Source: Actinomyces bovis
GTDB lineage: Bacteria; Actinomycetota; Actinomycetes; Actinomycetales; Actinomycetaceae
Reading direction: 5' to 3'
Length of the DNA stretch: 64,000 nucleotides
NCBI RefSeq assembly: GCF_900444995.1
Contig: NZ_UAPQ01000007.1
Coordinates: forward strand, 124,001 to 188,000
The notes under the pieces are model-generated. The model did not search any database and had not been told where the DNA came from. It saw nothing but the letters and a program-made list of their open reading frames with translations. The position numbers were made by a program, and so were the translations under genes. Numbering within the stretch: the stretch's first letter is position 1; each line of letters opens with the position of its first letter. Below, piece after piece: positions 43,258 to 51,093 of the stretch.

Positions 43258-43512
43258 CCGATTGACGTTGTAATTGGTGTTTTCTGCTGGTGGGTGCTGG
43301 CCACGGGTATGCGGTTGACGAAGGGGGTGGGTTGAGGCGCGTCCAGGGCAGGCTTCCACCGCATACCCCATCTGGTCTGGCCGATGCCCCTGAGGGCCAA
43401 CGACCTCACGACCAGATACAAGGCCTTCAATGCGGCCTGCTCGTTAGGGAAGTGACCGCGGGCCTTCACCTCTGGGCGGAACCCGGCGCTGAGTGACTCG
43501 ATTCGGGCGCGT
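43258..43512 (-). pseudogene. IS256-family transposase C-terminal remnant
   Basis: The minus-strand translation ARIESLSAGFRPEVKARGHF, PNEQAALKALYLVVRSLALR and TRWGMRWKPALDAP matches the conserved end of IS256 (mutator) transposases. In these, an NAIES...RGHFPNEQAALK block precedes the final helix. The rest of the element is missing. The fragment ends within ten bases of the inverted-duplication boundary at 43249, so the element may have taken part in the rearrangement. The remaining bases to 43616 show nothing else. Confidence 0.75.
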
Positions 43513-43616
43513 CGAGCACAACGCCTCGCGGATCACGGGCGTCGTATTCCAAGAACAGTGACGTTCTAGGTACAGGCGCCCAGCCACAGCCGGATCATCA
43601 CCGGATACGACCAGCC

Positions 43617-44384
43617 CTACTTCTGTGCGAGCTCCTCGAACGCTCGTCCCACATCAGCTGGTGTGGGTGCTGGGGTGGGTGGGTTTAGGGCCGTTGGGTC
43701 CAGGGCGGCTTTGGCTTTGTTCAGGGCTTTGTCCAGTAGCTCCAGTGGGGCAGGATTGCCGGGCTGGGTGCCGGGGGCGCGGGTGGTCAGCACGATCATC
43801 CCCGGCAGCCTGCCTTCGGTGGTGACTGCGGCGTAGATACGCTCAATGGTCTGAGTGCCCCCTTGGTCATCGACTACTTGGGAGCGGAAACCAATGGTCC
43901 CAGCAGGCAGTGAGGCCCGTGGAAGCACCGTCAAAGTCTCCTTGCCCTCAACGTAATGGGGCAGCACTTGGATCCTAGCGGGGAAGGTCTGCCCATCACA
44001 TTCGAGCATGAGATCGTTCAGGTCCCGAATATCCTCACCATGATCGAATTCACTAATATTGAAACTAGCGGTCTGGGTGACCGTAACCTCACCCACAGTG
44101 AAACGAGCCGTAGTCGTAACGGGGCGTGCCTCATCCCGCGACGGCAAACTTAACCTAGCTTCCAGGCCCGGGCAACCGGTGACAGGAAAAGTAGCTGTGG
44201 CAAAGTCCCAAGTCACTGCGGTCGCTCCAGGCACATCCTGAACCCCAAGCATAGAGGCTTCCATCGCCGGCCTAGGAGTATAGGCGTGTTTCTCCGGCAC
44301 TTCAGGGCTCTGACATCCAGCCAGCAGGCAGCAGGCCGCCAACGCCAGAGCTCCCAGGCGGTGCCGCCCCTTGACTATCAACAT
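43617..44384 (-). CDS. Lipoprotein (module 2)
   Basis: The 255-residue protein has a signal with lipobox (LGALALAACCLLAGCQSPEV). The mature domain is mixed alpha/beta with two further Cys (FPVTGCPGLEARLSLPSRDE; LMLECDGQTFPARIQVL). The C-terminal helical segment (PLELLDKALNKAKAALDPTA) is Pro-rich toward the end. It lies nine bases downstream of the 683-residue large protein and is presumably co-transcribed with it. It occupies the place taken by the three exported proteins in module 1, although the sequences are not alike. No family recognised. Confidence 0.8.
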   Translation of the reverse strand: MLIVKGRHRLGALALAACCLLAGCQSPEVPEKHAYTPRPAMEASMLGVQDVPGATAVTWDFATATFPVTGCPGLEARLSLPSRDEARPVTTTARFTVGEVTVTQTASFNISEFDHGEDIRDLNDLMLECDGQTFPARIQVLPHYVEGKETLTVLPRASLPAGTIGFRSQVVDDQGGTQTIERIYAAVTTEGRLPGMIVLTTRAPGTQPGNPAPLELLDKALNKAKAALDPTALNPPTPAPTPADVGRAFEELAQK

Positions 44385-44393
44385 CGGCTCCCC

Positions 44394-46445
44394 TTACTTG
44401 AAATACTCAATGAACGGGTCATTGAACGCGTCGCGCACAGTACGGTCATGATCAAAGCCCTGCACACTGCTCGCCAGGCTCTCCAGCGCCCGTCCAGCGG
44501 AATCCCGCTCCTCCGGAGGCAAACGGTTGTACTCCTCCCGATTGATAAAACGATAGCCCTCAGGGCTCTGAGTGGCCACGCCCGCGTTATACATGGCTTG
44601 CCAGTTGATCGGCGGCAGGCCGGAACCGGCCTGCTGGTAACCGTTGAGGCCCAGCTGGTCTGCTTGGAAGAACATACGCAAAGTGAAATCGTTGGCTGCC
44701 TGGGAGGCCATTCTCGTCTGATCCACCCGGGCCGCATCCGCATTGCTGGCCCAGGTGGATTTGGCTTCATCAGCCAGGTGCTCCACCAGGGCCTCAGCGC
44801 CCCAGCCAGCCACCTTACCCACCGCAGATGGGGCGAATTTGGTGACGAGACCTGTCAGTTCCCCAGCCCCTTTGCGGCCGAGCTCGATCCAGGCCAGGGC
44901 GTAGTCGTCATCGCGCTGAGCTTGGTCAATAGCACCATTTCCGATTGCCTTGGCAATAGCCCCCTCTGCTGTGCCCCAACTGTCAGCGCTCGCCTTTAGC
45001 TGAGCCATGCTGCTACCAGGAGGCATGCCATCCGCCTCGGCCCGGTTCACGGCCTCGCGGAACTTAAGCAAAGCCCGCCCATCCCGACCAACCACACCCA
45101 AAGCCTTATCCAAAGCCGTCACGGTGAACACAGGATTATTCTCCGTGATGTACCCAGCAGAATTGGTTATAGTTTGAGGCTCACCAGTATCTATGTTCTT
45201 AAACTTGTAGGCATCAACCATCGATTCCATATAGGTTTCCAGGATGTGTTCCAGGCTTCCCGCACCCTCCACCCCGTATTGGCCTGCCCCGTAACCGAAG
45301 TCCTCACGAGAGGTCAGAGCCTCCAAGCCTTTAGAAGCGATAGCTGCCGCTTCCTTCGGGTGCCGGCGCATATTGCCTGGATCAGTTGAGGCCGCATCCA
45401 AGGCTGCACTCACGCCACTCAGGTCACCGCCGCTGTGGCCAACGCCGTACACGTGGTTGTGCGCCCACCGGGTGACCCGATCCTGGTCATCACTGAAGAA
45501 CCGGTAAGCGGACTTGGGATGATCAGCTAAAGCATGCATCAGGACTGAAGAAGTGCTAGCTATCCATGGCGCCCGAGCCTCATCTGTCATTGAGAATATG
45601 AAATGAGGCGGAGAATAAACCTGCCAAGGTTGCGGATGAGGGTTGGCCTTCTCCAACTCGTCCATCTTCTCACTAGAGCCCAGAACCAGACCGTCGCCAG
45701 CACCTTTAGTGTCATAAAACAGCCAATTCAATGCTTCCACGGGCACAGGGTAGCAGTTATAAGGGGAGCCTTCGTCATACCCAGTATAAGCCTGCTCAAC
45801 CAGCTTGGAACCAAACACCTTGGCATGGCCCTCACTCCAAGACTTTGAGGCCCGATGCAAACCGGTGCGCAACTGCTCCAACAGTTCCGCGGCTAGCTTG
45901 GAATCACTGGAGGCCCCGACGTCACCATCATCAACGTGATTACCTACCTTAGTAGCAAGCGTCAGCGTCCCGTCGGGTCCCAGATGGTCGTAGAACACGG
46001 CCATAACGTCCCGGTGCTGGTCCGTGTTCCAACGCTTAAGATAGTCACGCAGTTTAGCTGCGCGAGGGTCGCCATCCTCATAGCCTTCCCTGGCCAGCTT
46101 CTGAGCCAAGTGACCCATCGCACGCCCCACCTGGGCCTTAGCCTGCGCCAGCGTGGTGGCCTCAGATCCATTGAAGTCAAAACTGACCTCACCAGAGGCA
46201 GGAACCTTCCTCCCATCGGTGGAATTGATGATCTCTATAAAGTCGGCCTTCGCAGACGCAAAGAGCGACTCATCTCGCAGACTCTGCACATAGCCAGGTA
46301 CATGGACCAGCGAGGAAGTGGAGATCTGAAGACTCGCAGCCTGGGAGGTCAAGGTATTGTACTTAATCTCCACCGAGTTGGCCAGGATCGCCAGATCGTT
46401 GGCCACAGCCCGCAACGTCGTCACATTCGCTTTTACATGAGTCAT
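44394..46445 (-). CDS. Large helical protein with WXG-like N-terminus, candidate type VII substrate (module 2)
   Basis: The 683-residue protein lacks a signal peptide. The N-terminal 80 residues are helical and ESX-like (KANVTTLRAVANDLAILANS). Shared features with the module 1 protein are FYDHLGPDGTLTLATKVG and VLMHALADHPKSAYRFFSDD. The C-terminal third, including GLPPINWQAMYNAGVATQSP, is unrelated to module 1. The start ATG 46445 has GGGGGAG upstream; the frame is open to 46478. Conserved body with variable end is the layout of polymorphic secreted effectors, but I recognise no toxin motif, so effector status is a hypothesis. Confidence 0.75.
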   Translation of the reverse strand: MTHVKANVTTLRAVANDLAILANSVEIKYNTLTSQAASLQISTSSLVHVPGYVQSLRDESLFASAKADFIEIINSTDGRKVPASGEVSFDFNGSEATTLAQAKAQVGRAMGHLAQKLAREGYEDGDPRAAKLRDYLKRWNTDQHRDVMAVFYDHLGPDGTLTLATKVGNHVDDGDVGASSDSKLAAELLEQLRTGLHRASKSWSEGHAKVFGSKLVEQAYTGYDEGSPYNCYPVPVEALNWLFYDTKGAGDGLVLGSSEKMDELEKANPHPQPWQVYSPPHFIFSMTDEARAPWIASTSSVLMHALADHPKSAYRFFSDDQDRVTRWAHNHVYGVGHSGGDLSGVSAALDAASTDPGNMRRHPKEAAAIASKGLEALTSREDFGYGAGQYGVEGAGSLEHILETYMESMVDAYKFKNIDTGEPQTITNSAGYITENNPVFTVTALDKALGVVGRDGRALLKFREAVNRAEADGMPPGSSMAQLKASADSWGTAEGAIAKAIGNGAIDQAQRDDDYALAWIELGRKGAGELTGLVTKFAPSAVGKVAGWGAEALVEHLADEAKSTWASNADAARVDQTRMASQAANDFTLRMFFQADQLGLNGYQQAGSGLPPINWQAMYNAGVATQSPEGYRFINREEYNRLPPEERDSAGRALESLASSVQGFDHDRTVRDAFNDPFIEYFK

Positions 46446-46465
46446 ACCGCTCAACTCCCCCGGCT

Positions 46466-46954
46466 TTACGGCACCCAACCCTCAGCCAGATCACCACAAG
46501 GAGAGCTGTCGGCGACCGCCACCCAGCTAGCCTTCCAGGACTCCGGCCCAGGCACCATCACGTTCTCATCCTCAGCACTAATGTCCTGATCAACATCAGC
46601 CTTGTAATTCGTAAACGCCGTCTTTATTGACCTTCCGAGCGCCTCAAGCCCCGTAGTCCAAGTAGTAGCCGCAGGAGAGACCCAACCTCCATCATCAATC
46701 TTCTTGCAAACCGCTGAGCATGGGCCACCGAACCCGCTTGATGGCGTCAACTCCATGCTCACATAAGTCCGGACGGCCCCAGCATGCTTGACCAGATCCT
46801 TCTTGTAAAGACTTGGCTTGGACTCAGACGAGCCCCCATCCGCATCCGTGCCACTGGCCTGAGCGCACGCAGGATAGCTATCTGACACTCGCAGACCCCC
46901 AGAGCAGTCAACTAAACACACAAAGACGGGCAGAACATAACACCGCCGCCACAT
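46466..46954 (-). CDS. Small WXG100-like protein (module 2), N-terminus uncertain
   Basis: The frame encodes 162 residues from ATG 46954. The part from about residue 50 resembles WXG100-like proteins (KKDLVKHAGAVRTYVSMELT, then DDGGWVSPAATTWTTGLEAL with a W-x-S turn). The first 30 residues (MWRRCYVLPVFVCLVDCSGG) look like a poor lipoprotein signal, with Asp before the Cys. The ATG ends one base before the inverted-duplication arm begins (46956), so the original N-terminus may have been cut off. It overlaps the large protein's extended frame and precedes it as in module 1. Confidence 0.6.
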   Translation of the reverse strand: MWRRCYVLPVFVCLVDCSGGLRVSDSYPACAQASGTDADGGSSESKPSLYKKDLVKHAGAVRTYVSMELTPSSGFGGPCSAVCKKIDDGGWVSPAATTWTTGLEALGRSIKTAFTNYKADVDQDISAEDENVMVPGPESWKASWVAVADSSPCGDLAEGWVP

Positions 46955-47112
46955 CGCGGCTGTTGGGTGGGCCGCAGTGCCGACCGCATGGATCCTTGCG
47001 GGCTTAGGGGCTGCGGGCGCAGGCAGGGGGGTGGTGTCGGGGCGGGTGGGTTGTTAGGCTGGGTGGGTTCCTGGTTGTTTTGTGTTGGGGTTTGTTTTGA
47101 TGCGTTCTTCTC

Positions 47113-47781
47113 GTGTACGTGGGCTGGTTTGCGGGCTGTCTGGTCTGTGCTTGTGCTGTTTTGCTTGCGGGGTGTGGGACTAAGCAGCCTGTGGCTGGCT
47201 CTAGTGTGCCGCCTTATACCGCCCAGCCCAGCACCTCGGCCTCGGCCGTGGCCTCGGCTAGTGCTTCACCTACAGCCTCAGCTTCGGCTTCGGGTGGTGA
47301 GGTGCCTTTTAGGGCTGAAGACTTGTCAGACTTGGCCAATGGCTTCCAAGTCACGGCTGTACCCCAGGGCTTGGACGCCACCTCGCAACAGGTAGTCCGC
47401 AGCTACCTGACGTACCAGCGGGAAGCCTGGAAACTAGTTTCTGGAAAGTCTCAAGACCGAAGCACGTACCGCGCTAACACCAGCGGCAAGGAACTTAAGA
47501 AGGCAGAAGACTTCCAGGCTAAGCTGGACAGCAACGGCTGGCATCTTGGTGGACGCTATTCCACGAAGGTTATGTCGGTTTATAGTTCTAGCGGTATTAC
47601 AGCAACCGTAGAAGCATGTGAGGATCAGCGGCAAATATCCTTCCTGGATGCTAGTGGGGCTGATGTAACAAAGGATTCTACGCGCCATGCTTTCCATAAG
47701 GTTTATGTGTTAGAGAGGTCTGAGACGGGGTGGCAGGTAACTGAAGGTCAGATTGCGGGGACAGACGATTGCACAGACTAA
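47113..47781 (+). CDS. Lipoprotein, right arm copy 1, with a disrupted signal-peptide frame
   Basis: The exported domain (FRAEDLSDLANGFQVTAVPQ to EGQIAGTDDCTD) is intact and close to the other two copies. The equivalent of their start, ATG 47100 (MRSSRVRGLVCGLSGL), is now out of frame because the hydrophobic segment is two bases shorter than in the left-arm copy; that frame soon stops. GTG 47113 restores a hydrophobic lead with a lipobox (AVLLAGC) but lacks the basic residues and a ribosome site. It could be a young pseudogene or be expressed from the alternative start. Confidence 0.6.
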   Translation: MYVGWFAGCLVCACAVLLAGCGTKQPVAGSSVPPYTAQPSTSASAVASASASPTASASASGGEVPFRAEDLSDLANGFQVTAVPQGLDATSQQVVRSYLTYQREAWKLVSGKSQDRSTYRANTSGKELKKAEDFQAKLDSNGWHLGGRYSTKVMSVYSSSGITATVEACEDQRQISFLDASGADVTKDSTRHAFHKVYVLERSETGWQVTEGQIAGTDDCTD

Positions 47782-47947
47782 GCAAGTCATGGGCTAGGTG
47801 GTGATCACGTCCAAGACGGCGTCGTGCTCCAGTCGGGAGCTCAGGACCTTTCTCTATGACCGGGTGGTGAACTACCCTGAGTTTTGTTCCATGGTCAGGA
47901 CGCAACGGGTGTTAAGTCCTGGTTGTTTTGTGTTGGGGTTTGTTTTG

Positions 47948-48619
47948 ATGCGTTCTTCTCGTGTACGTGGGCTGATGGGTTTGTGTGCTTGTGCTGTTTT
48001 GCTTGCGGGGTGTGGGGCTAAGCAGCCTGTGGCTGGCTCTAGTGTGCCGCCTTATACCGCCCAGCCCAGCACCTCGGCCTCGGCTGTGGCCTCGGCTAGT
48101 GTTTCACCTACAGCCTCCGCTTCAGCTTCGGGTGGTGAGGTGCCTTTTAGGGCTGAAGACTTGTCAGACCTGGCCAATGACTTCCAAGTCACGGCTGTAC
48201 CCCAGGGCCTGGACGCCACCTCACAACAGGTAGTCCGCAGCTACATAACCTTCCAACGGGAGGGGTGGAAACTATCCTCTGGAAAATCTAAGGACCGAAG
48301 CTCATATCTAGCCAACACCAGCGGCAAGGAACTTCAAAAGGGAGATGCATTCCGAGCTAGGTTGGATAGCAAAGGCTGGCATCTTGGCGGACGCTATTCC
48401 ACGAAGGTTATGTCGGTTTATAGTTCTAGCGGTATTACAGCAACCGTAGAAGCATGCCAAGACCAGCGGCAAATATCTAACCTGGATGCTGGCGGAGCCG
48501 ATGTAACAGAGCAGGGTCTTCGCCATGCTTATCACAAGGTTTATGTGTTAGAGAGGTCTGAGACGGGGTGGCAAGTAACTGAAGGTCAGATTGCGGGGAA
48601 AGACGATTGCACAGACTAA
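47948..48619 (+). CDS. Lipoprotein, right arm copy 2 (intact)
   Basis: The 223-residue protein starts MRSSRVRGLMGLCACAVLLA with lipobox LLAGC, then GAKQPVAGSSVPPYTAQPST, a Ser/Ala linker and the same exported domain as the other copies. Differences from copy 1 cluster in the domain centre (SSGKSKDRSSYLANTSGKEL; GDAFRARLDSKGW). The frame is open to 47798 through unrelated sequence; ATG 47948 matches the family. It overlaps the TTG start of the secreted-protein gene by 13 bases, as in the left arm. Confidence 0.82.
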   Translation: MRSSRVRGLMGLCACAVLLAGCGAKQPVAGSSVPPYTAQPSTSASAVASASVSPTASASASGGEVPFRAEDLSDLANDFQVTAVPQGLDATSQQVVRSYITFQREGWKLSSGKSKDRSSYLANTSGKELQKGDAFRARLDSKGWHLGGRYSTKVMSVYSSSGITATVEACQDQRQISNLDAGGADVTEQGLRHAYHKVYVLERSETGWQVTEGQIAGKDDCTD

Positions 48620-49626
48620 ACAGGCCATGGGCCACACCAATAATTTTAGCTGGCGCATTATTACTCCCCGGCATATCAACCCCCGCCCACGCACATGGTA
48701 ATGGCGAGGTGGTTCCGCCGGTTTCTTCGGGTGGGTTTGTTAGTGGGCAAGAAGTGGTAGCGGTTGCGGTTGATAGTGTGGCGGTTGATGGGGCTCCTGG
48801 GGTTGTGGGGCAGGTGGGTGTTAGCTCTCAGGGGGTGGATGTGCATCCGGTGTGTTGGTGGCAGCGTGGTCGCAATGGGGCGCAAATGGCTCAGTGGATT
48901 GAGTCTGGAGCTTTGGACGCTTTGAATGCTGATGGCACCACTCGCTCGGACACCGACAAAGCGTTTGTGGGGTGGGATTCTCATCGTGATGACACGGGTG
49001 GGTATTGGTGGCACACAACGTGTTCAAGAACGTATTTCACCGGCACGCAGCAGGAGTATCAAGACTATGTGCGTGCTTTTGAAGCTGGTGGCACTAACCG
49101 GTTCTTACCCCAAGGCCAAACTCCCCCACTCGCACCACTACCAGGCAAAGCAATAGCCCAGGCAGTACGACGGGCTATGCACCTGCCTTCCCCACAGATC
49201 AACACCAGCCCAAAACTAGGAGCCAACGGCGCCACAGTAGTGGGCTTAGACACCTGGGTGTGGGCCACTGAAGCCACCGTGCGGTCAGCTTCAGTTAACG
49301 CCTCAGTGGGCTCAACCAGCGTCAGCGTGCAAGCAACAGCCAGCGGGCTGCATCTGTCCGCTCCAGACGCAGCCTCCTCCTGCACCGGATGGGGCAGCCC
49401 CTGGATACCTGGAGTCAGCAAAGAAGGCACCACTGACTGCATAACCCGCTTTACTCGCTCCAGCGCACACCTAGGCGGCACCACCCCACTAAAGATCGCA
49501 GTCTCCTACAAAGTCTCATGGACCAGCAACGACGGCACCAACGGCCAACTAGACAACATCGAAACCACCAACACCACAAACCTACCCGTAGCCGAAATCC
49601 AAACCATCAACATCCCAACAAACTAA
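48607..49626 (+). CDS. Secreted protein of unknown function (right arm copy)
   Basis: The 339-residue protein is the paralogue of 41427-42440. The signal peptide PIILAGALLLPGISTPAHAH lacks any internal ATG, so the TTG at 48607, inside the end of the lipoprotein gene, is the only plausible start. The mature part keeps HPVCWWQRGRNGAQMAQWIE, GYWWHTTCSRTYFTGTQQEY and LGANGATVVGLDTWVWATEA. The C-terminal region is nearly identical to the left copy (LDNIETTNTTNLPVAEIQTI). The extreme conservation of the C-terminus may reflect function or gene conversion. Confidence 0.8.
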   Translation: MHRLNRPWATPIILAGALLLPGISTPAHAHGNGEVVPPVSSGGFVSGQEVVAVAVDSVAVDGAPGVVGQVGVSSQGVDVHPVCWWQRGRNGAQMAQWIESGALDALNADGTTRSDTDKAFVGWDSHRDDTGGYWWHTTCSRTYFTGTQQEYQDYVRAFEAGGTNRFLPQGQTPPLAPLPGKAIAQAVRRAMHLPSPQINTSPKLGANGATVVGLDTWVWATEATVRSASVNASVGSTSVSVQATASGLHLSAPDAASSCTGWGSPWIPGVSKEGTTDCITRFTRSSAHLGGTTPLKIAVSYKVSWTSNDGTNGQLDNIETTNTTNLPVAEIQTINIPTN

Positions 49627-49746
49627 AACAACCCCAAACCACAAGCTCGCGAATGTGTTTGCAACCATGGCAGGTTAAGCATGCATATGAAGACCCCCAA
49701 CTCATAGACTTAAGAGGAACCGCAGCCGCTCCAACGCACAAAGAAA

Positions 49747-49783
49747 CTGGTGGCGGGATAGGAAAGACCCACCCCGCCACCAG
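49747..49783 (-). terminator. Terminator of the WXG100 gene
   Basis: CTGGTGGCGGG (49747-49757) pairs perfectly with CCCGCCACCAG (49773-49783). On the minus strand it is followed by TTTCTTTG and lies just after the WXG100 stop at 49800. It also faces the end of the secreted-protein gene. Confidence 0.8.
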
Positions 49784-49799
49784 ATCGGCGCCACACTAA

Positions 49800-50108
49800 T
49801 CAGATGACGTCATAAGAACTGATCTTAGGCAGTTCGCGCGCATCGGTCACACCGTTGGCCGCAACGAGATCACTGTGGTTCTTAGCCACGTCGTTGGCGG
49901 CATCAGCAGTAGCCATCTCCATCTTGATCAGCTTGGGGCGGAAGTCGGTCCAAGAATCACGGAAGGCCTGCGCGTTCGGGCTCTGCCAGACCGCGTTCTT
50001 GAGCGCAGTGTCTGTGTTAGAGACGACGCTGTGCATGGAGTCCACGTCTCCCTTCAGAGCATCATAGAGAGTCTCAAGCGTAGAGAGGTCTGCGTTGACG
50101 TTCGCCAC
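49800..50108 (-). CDS. WXG100-family (ESAT-6-like) protein
   Basis: The 102-residue protein is of typical WXG100 length and layout: helix 1 (LSTLETLYDALKGDVDSMHS), a W-x-S turn in NAVWQSPNAQAFRDSW, and helix 2 (KMEMATADAANDVAKNHSDL). WXG100 proteins are exported as helical-hairpin dimers by EssC/EccC ATPases. The start is GTG 50108 with GGAAAG upstream. It is divergent from the Tad/EssC operon 271 bases away and has its own terminator, so it is a single-gene unit. Confidence 0.92.
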   Translation of the reverse strand: MANVNADLSTLETLYDALKGDVDSMHSVVSNTDTALKNAVWQSPNAQAFRDSWTDFRPKLIKMEMATADAANDVAKNHSDLVAANGVTDARELPKISSYDVI

Positions 50109-50134
50109 GTTACTTTCCTTCGGTACAGGGACGC

Positions 50135-50181
50135 CTGCGGACTAACCGCAGACGCTGGTTCTAGATGTCAAGACGAACCAG
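50135..50181. promoter_or_regulatory. Two hairpins in the WXG100/SAF divergent region
   Basis: CTGCGG/CCGCAG (50135-50151) and CTGGTTC/GAACCAG (50155-50181) are adjacent stems within the 5' leader of the WXG100 gene. They could be RNA structures or operators. No other element is evident in 50109-50379. Confidence 0.35.
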
Positions 50182-50379
50182 CGAGCACCACAATGTCACC
50201 TCACGCCGTCGTAAGCAAGAGAAAGCTAAAGTCGCACCCCCTCCTGGCGCCGCAACCAATCTTGCGGGGGCCGCACACTCCACCGGACGCACCGCCAGAG
50301 ACTCCTCTCACGCATTGCGCCAACCAGCGATCTATGGCAGGAATGTGCAAGTCCCTGAGTTCCAACACCCGAAGCGAAT

Positions 50380-51093
50380 ATGTCAAGTCCTGCAGACTCC
50401 CGCACCGCACGCCGTCGCGCCCGTGACGCACGGGGAACCAAAAGCGCACGAAGCCAGCCGGTTGATCGCGCACCCAGTCGGCTCCCTGGACCACCTCGCG
50501 AGCGCCGCCCTTTGCTGGCAGTCCTCGCGGTACTGCTGATCGTCGGCGGTGCCCTGGTTGCCGGACTGCTCGCCACCCGCCTAGACCAGCGCAAGGAGAT
50601 GCTGGTAGCTGCCAACACGATCAAGGCTGGGCATGTAATCGAGCTTTCTGACCTCGCATCAGCGTCGGTGTCAGCCAATGTCAACTCCCTGATCCCTGCA
50701 GAGAAAGTCAACGAAATCGTAGGGCAGACAGCCCGGGTAGAGGTCACCCAGGGGGAGTTCCTGGCAAGCACCCAGATTCTCGCCTCACCTGCTGTTAAAG
50801 ACGGTACGACCCTCACCGGCCTGTCATTAGCTGTCGGCCGCTTCCCGGCAGGTGGACTCAGGCCGGGCGATGTGGTCACCCTCGTGAACGTCAAAGACGG
50901 CAGCACCGCCGTTACTTCGGCACAGATCCTTGAGGCGGTGCCCACATCCGGTAATGCGAACGAGTGGACCTCCGGCTCAGTGATCTCACTATTGGTGCAC
51001 AAGGATGACTCTGCCAAGGTGGCGCGCCTAGGAGCGGAAGAGTCTATTGCTATCGCTGTAACCGCCACCGGTCACGCCATCGGGGACTTCTGA
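50380..51093 (+). CDS. SAF-domain (CpaB/FlgA-like) membrane protein
   Basis: The 237-residue protein has a basic N-terminus (SRLPGPPRERRPLLAVLAVL), a membrane helix at about residues 44-66, and a SAF domain outside the membrane (MLVAANTIKAGHVIELSDLA). ARVEVTQGEFLASTQILA and LSLAVGRFPAGGLRPGDVVT follow, as in CpaB/RcpC. In Tad systems this protein assembles at the outer face and may bind peptidoglycan. First gene of the operon; its TGA overlaps the next ATG by one base (TGATG). Confidence 0.85.
   Translation: MSSPADSRTARRRARDARGTKSARSQPVDRAPSRLPGPPRERRPLLAVLAVLLIVGGALVAGLLATRLDQRKEMLVAANTIKAGHVIELSDLASASVSANVNSLIPAEKVNEIVGQTARVEVTQGEFLASTQILASPAVKDGTTLTGLSLAVGRFPAGGLRPGDVVTLVNVKDGSTAVTSAQILEAVPTSGNANEWTSGSVISLLVHKDDSAKVARLGAEESIAIAVTATGHAIGDF

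Larger units (their letters stand above)
46956..49626. repeat. Right arm of the inverted duplication, with an internal tandem copy
   Basis: The plus strand matches the complement of 41427-43249. The lipoprotein gene occurs twice (from 47100 and from 47948). Directly after the first copy the opening bases of the secreted-protein gene recur (TTGCACAGACTAAGCA, 47769 on), so the tandem duplication unit included that gene start. About 120 bases of unrelated sequence (around 47795-47915) lie between the copies. Confidence 0.88.

Noticed and set aside
42942-43469. Minus-strand 175-residue frame treated as a gene
   Set aside because: Its first part is the end of an IS256 transposase and its second part reads through the promoter and signal peptide of the lipoprotein gene in another frame.
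47798-47947. ATG/GTG start at 47798 for the second right-arm lipoprotein
   Set aside because: The extension is unrelated to the two paralogues; MRSSRVRG at 47948 with lipobox is the conserved start.
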